In this document: piece after piece, positions 1-7,610 of the stretch
How the letters are laid out: every line of letters starts with the position of its first letter
Numbering within the stretch: position 1 is the first letter of the stretch
Assembly (NCBI GenBank): GCA_016303065.1
Contig: JAEDMJ010000049.1
Location: forward strand, 1 to 12,923
Direction of reading: 5' to 3'
DNA length: 12,923 nt
Source: Clostridiales bacterium
GTDB taxonomy: Bacteria > Bacillota > Clostridia > Oscillospirales > QAMX01
Translations under genes and position numbers: made by a program
Notes under the pieces: generated by a model
What the model was told of the DNA's origin: nothing
What the model saw: only the letters and a program-made list of their open reading frames with translations
Database searches by the model: none

Positions 1-1
1 C

Positions 2-1396
2 GGACGCACGACGGCGGAAAGCCTCGACTATATGGCAAACCTCGTAAAAGCGGGAGTCGACACTTTTGACGTGGACCTGGGATGTTATGACAACTGGTGG
101 CTCCCCCATCCCCCGGCGGGAATGCCCGCGGGATGTTTTCTCGATGTGGCAAGAAAGGCGAAGGCCTTTTTCGACCAGAACAGGATCCGTTCGAACGCCG
201 GGCTTCCGGTCCCCGTTGTCGCTGTCGGAAAGCTTGGGTATCCGGACCTTGCGGAAAAGGCTCTTCGGGACGGAGCCTGCGATATGGTCATGCTCGGGCG
301 CCCGCTCCTTGCGGACCCGGAATGGCCCAACAAGGCGTATGCCGGAAAAGTCGGGGAGATTTGCCCCTGCATCGGGTGCCAGGAGGGCTGCATAAACGAA
401 TTTGTGGACGGCGGACACCCGCAGTGCGCCGTGAACCCGCGCACCGGCTTTGAGGATCTGATGCCGGAGCATCCCAAAAAAGCGGACAAACCGAAACGCA
501 TCGCCGTTGTCGGCGCAGGTCCCGGAGGCGCGGAGTTTGCGCTTCGCGCGGCGTCCCTTGGGCACAGCGTCGATCTCTATGAAAAGTCGGGACGTGTCGG
601 AGGAAAGATCTGCGCCGGAAGCGTTCCGAAAATCAAATTCGATCTGGACAACTACCGTATCTTCCTTGAAAACCGCGTCAGGTCCGCGGCGAAGGACGGA
701 AAGCTCAGCTTTATCTCCGGGGTTGAGGCAGACGCGGATATGCTCGCCGGAAAAAAGTACGACGTGATCGTCACGGCCGTGGGCACAAAATCCGTGGAGC
801 TCAAGCTCCCCGGAGCGGGAAGCGTGCGCACGGTTTTGGCGACGGAGCTTCTTGAAAACCCGGAGCTTCTCGAAAATGCAAAATCCGCCGCGGTCATCGG
901 AGGCGGCGTTGTGGGGTGCGAGACGGCGTACTGGCTCAGCTATGAAAAGAAATGCCGGGTCAGCATCGTGGAGATGCTTCCCTATCTTATGGACGGGTCA
1001 TGCACCGCCAACCGCGGACACCTCATACACTATATGAAGCGCAGCGGAGTGACTTTTTACAATATGTCGAGGGCTGTGGCTCTCGACAAGAACGGCGTGA
1101 AGATTGTGCGGAACGTGCACAAAAACGTTCCCGACCCGGGAAACACATGGCAGCCGATACTTCCCAAAAACGTGGAAAACCCCCTTGCGCCGAAGATCGG
1201 GAACGTGCCGCAGGAGGTCATGGTGGAGGCGGACATCGTCGTGTTTGCTCTTGGGGGACGGCCCGACGACAGTCTTGCCGGGGAGCTTTTGAAAAAGCGC
1301 GCCGCGCCGGAAATATACAATATCGGAGACAGCTTCTCCGGAGGACGCGTTCTTGAAGCCACGAGAGCGGCATGGCGTCTTGCCGAAAAGCTTTGA
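2..1396 (+). CDS. Enoate reductase-like FMN/FAD/4Fe-4S oxidoreductase (5' partial)
   Basis: C-terminal 464 residues of a multidomain flavoenzyme of the 2,4-dienoyl-CoA reductase/2-enoate reductase/BaiH group. The reading frame is open to base 2, so the true start is upstream of the window and the ATG at 32 is internal. Visible parts, numbered from base 2: the end of the old-yellow-enzyme TIM barrel (about 1-120, including a VMLGRPLLADPEW segment); a 4Fe-4S motif with the spacing C-x2-C-x3-C-x11-C at residues 123, 126, 130 and 142; an FAD-binding GAGPGG at 171-176; and a second nucleotide-binding GGGVVG at 300-305, probably for NAD(P)H. Such enzymes reduce the C=C bond of alpha,beta-unsaturated acids or thioesters in the cytoplasm; relatives also act on bile acids or N-methyl compounds, so the substrate is open. 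The AcnX large-subunit gene starts 30 bp downstream, which suggests co-transcription and a linked reaction. Confidence 0.9.
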   Translation, partial: GRTTAESLDYMANLVKAGVDTFDVDLGCYDNWWLPHPPAGMPAGCFLDVARKAKAFFDQNRIRSNAGLPVPVVAVGKLGYPDLAEKALRDGACDMVMLGRPLLADPEWPNKAYAGKVGEICPCIGCQEGCINEFVDGGHPQCAVNPRTGFEDLMPEHPKKADKPKRIAVVGAGPGGAEFALRAASLGHSVDLYEKSGRVGGKICAGSVPKIKFDLDNYRIFLENRVRSAAKDGKLSFISGVEADADMLAGKKYDVIVTAVGTKSVELKLPGAGSVRTVLATELLENPELLENAKSAAVIGGGVVGCETAYWLSYEKKCRVSIVEMLPYLMDGSCTANRGHLIHYMKRSGVTFYNMSRAVALDKNGVKIVRNVHKNVPDPGNTWQPILPKNVENPLAPKIGNVPQEVMVEADIVVFALGGRPDDSLAGELLKKRAAPEIYNIGDSFSGGRVLEATRAAWRLAEKL

Positions 1397-1426
1397 CCGA
1401 TATGACAGGGAAAGGGAGTATTTGAT

Positions 1427-2707
1427 ATGAAAATGCAGCTGACGCCCGAACAGCAGGCCGTCCTGGACGGAAGCAGGGGCGAAACCGTGGCGAAGGTCAT
1501 GAAGACCCTGGTTTTGTACGGCGAAACATTCGGGGCCGAAAAGCTTGTTCCCGTAACCGGCGAAAAGGGGCATATCGTCACGAGCTTCGGCCTCGGAGTT
1601 ATGAAACCCGTCTATAAGCTGGTCGATGAACTCATTGCCGGAGGCGCGCTTTCCGGGCAGAAATTCACAGCGGATCCGCGCCCCCTGGACAAAAGCGTTC
1701 CTTCCAATCTGCTCCAGGATCTTGTTTTCAAATACATGTATTCCAAGCAGCGCTCGTACGAAAAACAGCTTTCCGTTCTCGGCCTTGAAGACGGGGATGC
1801 GTTCACCTGCACCTGCTATTTGGACGAGGTGGGCAACTCTCCGGCATACGGCGACGTGCTGAGCTGGGCGGAATCCTCCGCCGTGGTATACGCAAACAGC
1901 GTCATCGGCGCAAGGTGCAACCGCAATTCGGGAATTATCGAGCTTTTCGGTTCTATTGCCGGATGGGTCCCGTATTTCGGGCTTCTCACCGACGAGGGAC
2001 GAATGGCCTCCTGGCGGGTCGAGATCGCCACGAGCGAGCTTCCCGAAGCTCAGCTTCTGGGAAGCGCAATTGGCATGAAGGTCATGGAGGATGTGCCCTA
2101 CGTTGTGGGTCTGGAGAAGTATTTCCCGGACGGTCTGGACGACAGAGCGAAGACCTATCTCAAGGATTTCGGCGCGGCGACGGCCTCGAACGGCGCGGTG
2201 GGGCTCTACCACATACACAAGCTCACTCCGGAGGCAAGGGAGAAGGGCCTGTTCCTTGTCAGGCCGGAAGCAAAAACATATGTCATCGACGACGAGGAGC
2301 TTCGGCGCGTTCGGGAGAGCTATCCCTGTATCTGGAAAGACCCCGATGCGAGTCCGAAACTCTGTTTCATGGGCTGTCCCCACATGACCATGGCGCAGCT
2401 TACGGACTGGACGGAAAAGGTGACGGAGGCCCTGGCGAAAAACGGAAAAACCAGAGTTGTTATTCCGACGGTGTTTACGGCGGCTCCGGCCGTGCTGAGG
2501 GAGTTCAAAAAGACGGAGTATGCGCCGAAGCTCGACGCTGCCGGAGTCGTGGTCAGCAGCATCTGCCCGCTGATGTACATGAACAATCCGCTCTGCGGCA
2601 AGATGCCGGTTATCACCGGGTCAAATAAGCTGCGCACGTACACAAGCGCCAGATATTACACCGACGCCGAAATACTCTCGGCGATAACCGGCGGAAAGGA
2701 GTGCTGA
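1427..2707 (+). CDS. Aconitase X (AcnX, DUF521) large catalytic subunit
   Basis: A 426-residue protein with the features of the AcnX catalytic domain: GARCNRN at 161-167, GCPHMT at 316-321, SSIC at 377-380 and GSNKLRTYT at 398-406. AcnX proteins are aconitase-superfamily dehydratases that bind an iron-sulfur cluster. Known activities are cis-3-hydroxy-L-proline dehydratase in bacteria and mevalonate 5-phosphate dehydratase in archaea. Cys164, Cys317 and Cys380 are candidate cluster ligands; this is inferred from motif context. Here the catalytic and swivel domains are separate genes, as in two-subunit AcnX. The start is supported by AAAGGGAG about 8 nt upstream. The enoate reductase-like gene lies 30 bp upstream and the small subunit follows after 4 bp. 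The family call is firm; the substrate is unknown, and the neighbours do not include the usual pyrroline-2-carboxylate reductase or proline racemase partners. Confidence 0.9.
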   Translation: MKMQLTPEQQAVLDGSRGETVAKVMKTLVLYGETFGAEKLVPVTGEKGHIVTSFGLGVMKPVYKLVDELIAGGALSGQKFTADPRPLDKSVPSNLLQDLVFKYMYSKQRSYEKQLSVLGLEDGDAFTCTCYLDEVGNSPAYGDVLSWAESSAVVYANSVIGARCNRNSGIIELFGSIAGWVPYFGLLTDEGRMASWRVEIATSELPEAQLLGSAIGMKVMEDVPYVVGLEKYFPDGLDDRAKTYLKDFGAATASNGAVGLYHIHKLTPEAREKGLFLVRPEAKTYVIDDEELRRVRESYPCIWKDPDASPKLCFMGCPHMTMAQLTDWTEKVTEALAKNGKTRVVIPTVFTAAPAVLREFKKTEYAPKLDAAGVVVSSICPLMYMNNPLCGKMPVITGSNKLRTYTSARYYTDAEILSAITGGKEC

Positions 2708-2711
2708 AAAG

Positions 2712-3164
2712 ATGAAAGTTTTCAAGGGAAGACCTGTGATTGCGGGAAAAGCCGAAGCGGAAGCGCTCGTGTCCCACGGGGGATTCAACACTCTTGCAAG
2801 TTTTCAGAAAAGTCTCATGTTCGGAGACGGGAATGCCACCTGTTCCGACCAGAACAACCCCGATCTTTATAAAAAGCCGATGAGCGGCAAGGCGCTCTGC
2901 CTTCCCCGGACAATCGGCTCCACCACGGGAGGAATGGTCCTCTACTGTGCCGCGGCCATGGGAAGACAGCCGGCCTGTCTGCTCTTTTCGGAAAAAATCG
3001 ACTCCCTTGCCGCCGCCGGAGCTATTCTTGCCGATGTCTGGACCGAAGCAAGCATGCCGACGGTGGACGGACTGGGCACGGATTTTTTGGAATACGTCAG
3101 GACCGGGATGAAGATCACCGTGGACGAGGACGGCACTGTCACCGTCAGGGAAGAAAACGAATGA
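2712..3164 (+). CDS. Aconitase X swivel (DUF126) small subunit
   Basis: A 150-residue protein matching the DUF126/AcnX swivel domain, which packs on the large subunit and contributes a catalytic serine loop. The N-terminal KGRPVIAGKAEAEALVS segment and the IGSTTGG loop (68-74) are the recognisable family features. The loop corresponds to the Ser-bearing swivel loop of the aconitase superfamily. Its Shine-Dalgarno AAAGGAG (2696-2702) lies inside the end of the large-subunit gene and only 4 nt separate the two genes, so the subunits are probably made together by coupled translation. The stop overlaps the next gene as ATGA. Confidence in the family and the pairing is high. Confidence 0.9.
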   Translation: MKVFKGRPVIAGKAEAEALVSHGGFNTLASFQKSLMFGDGNATCSDQNNPDLYKKPMSGKALCLPRTIGSTTGGMVLYCAAAMGRQPACLLFSEKIDSLAAAGAILADVWTEASMPTVDGLGTDFLEYVRTGMKITVDEDGTVTVREENE

Positions 3165-3355
3165 ACCCGGAGTGTGAGAGCTGTACCTTCTGGGTGTACG
3201 ACGAAAACGACGAGGACTATGCCTGCATGGCCTGTCCCGATGAGGACGATGTCGCAAGGCTTGTGAACGGGGAAAGCGTTTTCAGGTCAAAGAAACGGGA
3301 CTGCTGCCCGTTTTACCGCAGAAACGACGAATATAAAACGGCCGGAATGCAGTAA
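3161..3355 (+). CDS. Small Cys-rich protein, DUF6472 family
   Basis: A 64-residue acidic protein of unknown function. It resembles the DUF6472 proteins of Clostridia, recalled from their pattern of an N-terminal C-x2-C, a very acidic Tyr-rich stretch, and a C-terminal CP(F/Y)Y followed by DEYK. Here the cysteines are at 5, 8, 22, 25, 48 and 49: two CxxC pairs plus a CC, which suggests binding of zinc or another metal. The closing segment is CCPFYRRNDEYK (48-59). The ATG overlaps the AcnX small-subunit stop by 4 bp (ATGA), so it is likely translated by coupling and made in step with AcnX. Whether it serves AcnX, for example in metal or cluster delivery, or is a passenger cannot be told from the sequence. 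Confidence 0.8.
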   Translation: MNPECESCTFWVYDENDEDYACMACPDEDDVARLVNGESVFRSKKRDCCPFYRRNDEYKTAGMQ

Positions 3356-3377
3356 ACGCGGAAAATGCCGCGCGCGA

Positions 3378-3400
3378 TGCACGCCGGTGCAGAGTTTTTT
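3378..3400 (+). terminator. Weak hairpin with T-tract after the DUF6472 gene
   Basis: TGCAC (3378-3382) and GTGCA (3387-3391) form a 5-bp stem around a GCCG loop, followed by GAG and six T (3395-3400). The stem is short, so it may be a weak or partial terminator that lowers read-through into the beta-helix gene, or it may be chance. Confidence 0.25.
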
Positions 3401-3427
3401 CGGAAAAACCGAATGGGAGTGTGTTTT

Positions 3428-4720
3428 ATGGTAAATGCGAACGATTTTCACGGCGGAACCGACAGCGAGGTTCTTGAACGGGCGGTTGCAGGCCGTGGCG
3501 CGGACGGAATTGTCGTTATTCCTCCGAGGGAATCCGATTTTGAACCCGAGCGCAGAGAGTGGCTGATCGACCGGGCGGTTCTGATCCCGGAAAACACGAC
3601 TGTGATCCTTCAAAACTGCACGGTCAAGCTTTCGGACCGCTGCCGCGACAATTTTTTCCGCACGGCAAACTGCGGGATCGGGATTGAAGATCCCCCGAAA
3701 ATCACAAACGTTCACATCCGGGGCGAAGGGCTCTGCACTTTGATGGGCGCCGACCACCCACGCGCCACCGGAGACGGCACAAAGATTCTGGCCTGTCCCT
3801 GTCCCAAAAAGCCGGAGGATCTCTGCCGCTTGGTGGATTGGATCCCGGAAGACCGGCGGAAATCAGGCAATCTTGATTTTTGGGATATGCACGAGCGCTC
3901 ATACGGAACGGACGCCGGAAAACCGGACGAATCCCAGTACGGCGACTGGCGCGGCATCGGAATTCTGTTTGCAAACGCCGAGTACTTTTCGATTGAAAAT
4001 CTGCGCATCGTCGAGTCCCACGGGTGGGGAATTTCTCTTGAAGCCTGCGCTTTCGGGCGCGTCGAAAAAATCGATTTCGACGCAATGATGGAGCGCGAAA
4101 TTGACGGGCTGCTTCAGAACACGGAGAACCAGGACGGGATCGATCTTCGGAACGGGTGCCACGACATTGTCGTTTCGGACATCACCGGCGGGACGGGTGA
4201 CGACCTTATCGCTCTGACGGCCATAGCCTCTCCGAAGTATCTGCCCGGAGGAAGCATGCGCACCACGCATGTCATGCACAACGACTGGACGCGCCGGGAG
4301 CGGGATATCCACGATATCGTCATCCGCAATATTGTCGGACGCTGCAAGAGCGGCATCTGCAACATCATCCGTCTGCTCCCTGCCGAAGCCCAGATCAGGA
4401 ACATTGTCATCGACGGCGTCATCGACAATTCTCCCGAGGGCTTCCGCGCCGGATCGGTGCTCCTGCTCGGCGAGGGAGACGGCGCCTACGGGCGTAATCT
4501 GCCTGAGTCGATAAAAAACATAACGGTTTCCAACATGATCTGCGCTGGCCGTAACGCTGTCACGGTGCCGGGTTATCTGTGCGATTCGGTGTTTTCAAAC
4601 ATCGTCAACAAAAACGAAAACAGCCCGGTTTTTGAAGTGTTCCGCTCCGGAGGAATGAAAAACGTCCTTATGAGCAACATTCAGACAAGCGGAAAGACGG
4701 TCGTTCTGGAGCACGAATAA
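3428..4720 (+). CDS. GH28-like right-handed beta-helix protein, cytoplasmic
   Basis: A 430-residue protein with the repetitive Ile/Val/Asn pattern of a right-handed parallel beta-helix (for example NVHIRGEG, FSIENLRIVES, DIVVSDITGG, NIVIDGVID, NITVSNMIC). It resembles polygalacturonase-type (GH28) proteins, which cleave glycosidic bonds in pectin-like chains. NQDGID (234-239) and TGDDLIAL (256-263) match the positions of the GH28 NTD and DD motifs that carry catalytic Asp residues. I do not find the later GHG and RIK motifs, so specificity or mechanism may differ. The ATG at 3428 is chosen because GGGAG (3415-3419) lies 8 nt upstream; an upstream in-frame ATG at 3365 has no such site. There is no signal peptide, so it probably acts on imported oligosaccharides. 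It is 72 bp after the DUF6472 gene and ends before a strong terminator. Confidence 0.75.
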   Translation: MVNANDFHGGTDSEVLERAVAGRGADGIVVIPPRESDFEPERREWLIDRAVLIPENTTVILQNCTVKLSDRCRDNFFRTANCGIGIEDPPKITNVHIRGEGLCTLMGADHPRATGDGTKILACPCPKKPEDLCRLVDWIPEDRRKSGNLDFWDMHERSYGTDAGKPDESQYGDWRGIGILFANAEYFSIENLRIVESHGWGISLEACAFGRVEKIDFDAMMEREIDGLLQNTENQDGIDLRNGCHDIVVSDITGGTGDDLIALTAIASPKYLPGGSMRTTHVMHNDWTRRERDIHDIVIRNIVGRCKSGICNIIRLLPAEAQIRNIVIDGVIDNSPEGFRAGSVLLLGEGDGAYGRNLPESIKNITVSNMICAGRNAVTVPGYLCDSVFSNIVNKNENSPVFEVFRSGGMKNVLMSNIQTSGKTVVLEHE

Positions 4721-4752
4721 GTCCGGCGCCGCGAAAAAAGTCCAAAGCTCAA

Positions 4753-4792
4753 AAAAAGGTCCGACCGCCCAAAAGGCAGGTCGGACCTTTTT
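4753..4792. terminator. Bidirectional intrinsic terminator between convergent operons
   Basis: A perfect 9-bp stem, GGTCCGACC (4758-4766) with GGTCGGACC (4779-4787), extends inward by GCC/GGC and is flanked by an A-run (4751-4757) and a T-run (4788-4792). Either strand therefore reads as hairpin plus U-tract. It sits between the stop of the plus-strand beta-helix gene (4720) and the stop of the minus-strand fucosidase gene (4806), as expected of a shared terminator. Confidence 0.9.
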
Positions 4793-4805
4793 AACTGTAT
4801 CCGTC

Positions 4806-6101
4806 TCAGAGCTTTGCCTGACCGGCGATGTCTTCGCCGGCGTTGAGCTGGGGATAATAGCTTGCAAAGCGGTAGTCCGGGGTGTGGTCGTACTCAAAGC
4901 GGAGCACGGTGACTCCTGCGGTTTTGTCCGGAGCCTCTGCCGGAAGGTTTTTAAGGATGATGCGGTGTCCGACATGCTCAAAGTCGATGGGAGTGCCGTC
5001 CATGAAGCTGACGGATTTCGGCGCTTCAAGCCATCCGCCGAAGCCCATCGTGCCGTTTTTCGGCCAGATCATGTTCCAGACATAGACGTAATTGTCGTCC
5101 TGGGTGACTTTGCTGACTCCGTTTCCGCGGAAAGCGTTGTTGATGCGCTTTTTGCTGCCGTAGACCGCGCTTCCGTTTTCGGCAAGCCATCTGCCGACTG
5201 TCTCCAGCGGCTCGACGACCTCTTCGGGAACGGAGCCGTCGGGCTTGGGTCCGATGTTCAAAAGCAGGTTTCCCGCTCCGGAGGCACAGGTGTTCAGCAT
5301 ATTTATGATCTGCTGGGCATTGTAGCAGTAGGGGCGGGCCTGTTCCGAGTCAATGTAGCCCCAGCTTATGCGGTTAAAGGTCATGCAGGCCTCCCAGTCG
5401 CGGTCGGTGGCGGTGATATGCTCCTCCGGAGTTGAGAAATCCTCGTCGAGCTGGCTGCGGTTGTTGATGATGATGTGGGGCTGGAGCGCGCGGAGACGCT
5501 GGTTTCGCTCAAGAGAGTCCCAGCCCTCCCAGTTTGCCATCGGCGCCGGAACATCGTACCAAAGTATGTCGATCTTTCCGTAGTTTGTCAGCAGTTCGGT
5601 GTTCAGCGCTTCGATGTAGTCAAGGAAGCGGCGGCGGGCGGCGGTGTCATAGGCGCAGATGCCGCCGTCGGGGTGATGCCAATCCATGAGGGAGGAGTAG
5701 AAACCGATCTTCAGGCCGAACTCACGGCAGGCGTCCACAAATTCGCGGACAATGTCGCGGCCGCAGGCGTTCATGGAGTTGTAGGGGTTGGCCTTTGAAT
5801 TCCAAAGGGAAAAGCCCTCGTGATGGCGGGTGGTCAGAACCATGTATTTCATTCCCGCGCGCTTGGCAAGCGCGGCCCACTCGCGGCAGCAGCCGGGTTT
5901 CGGCGCAAAGGTTTTGGCATAGGCTTCGTATTCGCCGGCAGGAATATTTTCGAGAGTCTGGAGCCACTCGTTCCGGCCCTCCTGGGAATAGAGCCCGTAG
6001 TGGATGAACATTCCGTATCTGGCTTTGCGCCACCAGTCCATGCGCTCGGGACGCGTGCGGGCGATTTCACGCTCGTATTCGGGTTTGGAAAGCAGTTTCA
6101 T
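4806..6101 (-). CDS. GH29 alpha-L-fucosidase, cytoplasmic
   Basis: A 431-residue protein with the GH29 hallmarks: RYGMFIHYGLYS (28-39), HHEGFSLWNS (93-102), the nucleophile region IDILWYD (177-183, Asp183 the expected nucleophile) and GNLLLNIGPKPDG (277-289). The family removes terminal alpha-L-fucose by a retaining mechanism. Candidate acid/base residues are Glu226/227 (TPEEH) or Glu237 (DWE); I cannot decide between them. The start at 6101 is set by a perfect AAGGAGGT (plus strand 6111-6118) 9 nt upstream; a longer frame from 6149 has no site of that quality. There is no signal peptide, and the length fits a catalytic TIM barrel plus a short C-terminal beta-sandwich. It is the last gene of the minus-strand set, 132 bp behind the sialidase-fold gene, and ends at the shared terminator. 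Confidence 0.93.
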   Translation of the reverse strand: MKLLSKPEYEREIARTRPERMDWWRKARYGMFIHYGLYSQEGRNEWLQTLENIPAGEYEAYAKTFAPKPGCCREWAALAKRAGMKYMVLTTRHHEGFSLWNSKANPYNSMNACGRDIVREFVDACREFGLKIGFYSSLMDWHHPDGGICAYDTAARRRFLDYIEALNTELLTNYGKIDILWYDVPAPMANWEGWDSLERNQRLRALQPHIIINNRSQLDEDFSTPEEHITATDRDWEACMTFNRISWGYIDSEQARPYCYNAQQIINMLNTCASGAGNLLLNIGPKPDGSVPEEVVEPLETVGRWLAENGSAVYGSKKRINNAFRGNGVSKVTQDDNYVYVWNMIWPKNGTMGFGGWLEAPKSVSFMDGTPIDFEHVGHRIILKNLPAEAPDKTAGVTVLRFEYDHTPDYRFASYYPQLNAGEDIAGQAKL

Positions 6102-6110
6102 TTCGGATAT

Positions 6111-6118
6111 ACCTCCTT
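6111..6118 (-). promoter_or_regulatory. Strong Shine-Dalgarno fixing the fucosidase start
   Basis: The minus strand reads AAGGAGGT, a full match to the anti-Shine-Dalgarno, with a 9-nt spacer to the ATG at 6101. It decides between that start and the upstream in-frame ATG at 6149. Confidence 0.9.
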
Positions 6119-6122
6119 GGGG

Positions 6123-6165
6123 TTGAAATATGTGTTTTATATGTTTCAAAGGAAAACCGGGTTTT
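6123..6165. repeat. Two inverted repeats in the fucosidase upstream gap
   Basis: The 132-bp gap 6102-6233 holds two palindromic elements. TTGAAATAT (6123-6131) faces ATATGTTTCAA (6139-6149), imperfect. AAAACC (6153-6158) faces GGTTTT (6160-6165) around a single G, perfect. Their position just before the ribosome site suits an operator for separate control of the fucosidase gene. I find no convincing -35/-10 pair here and no good terminator after the upstream gene, so read-through from the operon promoter remains likely. Confidence 0.35.
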
Positions 6166-6233
6166 GCAAAGATGGGGGGCAGGGGAAGGTTCGCCGGGGC
6201 TTCTGCGGGAAAAGCGCGGTCAGCCGTCCGGGT

Positions 6234-7610
6234 TCAGCTTTTTTTCAAAAGCTCCCTGAAGTTTTCAATGCGGTGGAAGGTCTGGCAGTTTGCGTCGTGA
6301 AAATTGTGCGCTCCGTTTATGGCCGTGCGGCAGAGCCAGAGCAGGTCGTTTCCCTCGAAAAAGAAATCGACGTACTGAAAACCGACCTTTTTGGGGTCGC
6401 TCTCCCTTTCGTCCAGAAGGTCGCAGACGAGACGCCAGCCGACCAGATCCTCCGACGCCACAAGAGAAAGAAGGTTGCGGTCGTTTTCGTGTCCCGGACC
6501 GGTTATGCGCGAGACGATGGAGAGATATGTGCCGCTTTCAGGAACGCGCTTTATCATAAATTTTGAATGGTTTCCGGGAAAGCTCATCATGCGCTCAAAG
6601 CGCTGGGGAGCTTCCGGGTTTTCCGTGTCCACCGCCGCGACAACGGCAAGCCCGTAGGACGGGGTGCAGTTTCCTATCTGGTAGCGGAGAATGTTTCTCA
6701 GCTTTCCGTCGGGGCAGACGGTCATGCAGCCCTCCAGAAATCCGGAGCTGTCGCCGACGGCCGCTCCCGGCCATGATGGGTCGTAGTGCATTGGCGCGGA
6801 AAAAATCCAGGACGCGGCGTCCATGGGGTCGGCATCGGCCGGTATGGAGCCGTGGAGGCTGGCGTATCTGCCGTGGCCCCATTCGAGGCTGAACCAGAGC
6901 CGTCCGCCGTACTCAACGACGGGCTGGGGATTGCGGTGCGCCCCGTCGGCGTCCTTTTTGCAGCCGCCGCGGAGAAGGACCGTGGGGGTTCCCCAGGTCG
7001 AGCCGCCGTCCCGGGATTCGCCTATCATCAGGTCGCCGAATTCCGTGGACACGGCGATGATGAAAAGCCGTCCGCGGTGGACGAAAAGCCTTCCCCAAAA
7101 ACAGGGGAAGAGATCGCAGACATAGTGCCAGGTGCGTCCGTCGTCGTCGGAGCGGAAGATAAGGCTCAGGTTCTGGGGGGCTCTGGATGCGAAGACGTCC
7201 ATCGAGGCAAGAAGATGCCCCTGGGGACAGCGGACAAATGAGGGGCTGCAGAGGGAGTGTCCCGAAAAGCCGTAGACCGGGTCTTCGGGGTGGAGGTAGT
7301 TTACCACGGTTCCGGGATAGGTTCCGGTGCGGACAAGGCGGATGTCGCCGCGGGCGGAGGCTGTTTCGGCGCATATTTCGTAGTCCGTGTCGGGGGAGAG
7401 ACCGGTGAGCACGGCTTCCCCGGAGGCGGCGGCCGCCGAGCTCCATTCGTCCCCGCCTTTTTTGCGGAAGAGGATTTTTGCATCGGGCTCTCCCAGCCAT
7501 TCCAGACTGACCGACGTCTCGGACGGAGCGAGACGGCAGATAAAAGGCAGTTTCAGAGGTTGGAGCAGCGGACGGTAGGGGCGGAAGCTCCATGAATCAA
7601 CGGCTTTCAT
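6234..7610 (-). CDS. Sialidase-fold (BNR/Asp-box) protein with N-terminal FnIII-like domain
   Basis: A 458-residue protein. Residues about 22-97 look like a fibronectin type III domain (SVSLEWLG, then LTGLSPDTDYEICAET). The rest has two clear Asp-boxes, SDDDGRTW (154-161) and SRDGGSTW (199-206), the mark of six-bladed sialidase-type beta-propellers. In true GH33 sialidases the first strand carries an Arg-Ile-Pro motif that binds the sialate carboxylate; the aligned segment here appears to be CSPSF (121-125), with Cys in place of Arg. It is therefore more likely an uncharacterised glycosidase, lyase or glycan-binding protein than a sialidase. There is no signal peptide. The ATG at 7610 has GAGGAG on the minus strand 7-9 nt upstream and overlaps the stop of a possible small gene as ATGA. 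It sits between a DUF4965 protein and a GH29 fucosidase. Confidence 0.75.
   Translation of the reverse strand: MKAVDSWSFRPYRPLLQPLKLPFICRLAPSETSVSLEWLGEPDAKILFRKKGGDEWSSAAAASGEAVLTGLSPDTDYEICAETASARGDIRLVRTGTYPGTVVNYLHPEDPVYGFSGHSLCSPSFVRCPQGHLLASMDVFASRAPQNLSLIFRSDDDGRTWHYVCDLFPCFWGRLFVHRGRLFIIAVSTEFGDLMIGESRDGGSTWGTPTVLLRGGCKKDADGAHRNPQPVVEYGGRLWFSLEWGHGRYASLHGSIPADADPMDAASWIFSAPMHYDPSWPGAAVGDSSGFLEGCMTVCPDGKLRNILRYQIGNCTPSYGLAVVAAVDTENPEAPQRFERMMSFPGNHSKFMIKRVPESGTYLSIVSRITGPGHENDRNLLSLVASEDLVGWRLVCDLLDERESDPKKVGFQYVDFFFEGNDLLWLCRTAINGAHNFHDANCQTFHRIENFRELLKKS

Noticed and set aside
998..2383. Long minus-strand frame (461 residues)
   Set aside because: It is antisense to the enoate reductase and AcnX genes, resembles no family, and is explained by the GC-rich codon pattern of the real genes.
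3365..3427. N-terminal extension of the beta-helix protein
   Set aside because: It would put a Shine-Dalgarno and a possible terminator hairpin inside the gene, and the extension has no beta-helix character or signal peptide.
4884..5435. Plus-strand frame of 183 residues
   Set aside because: Antisense shadow of the GH29 gene, whose catalytic motifs are unmistakable on the other strand.
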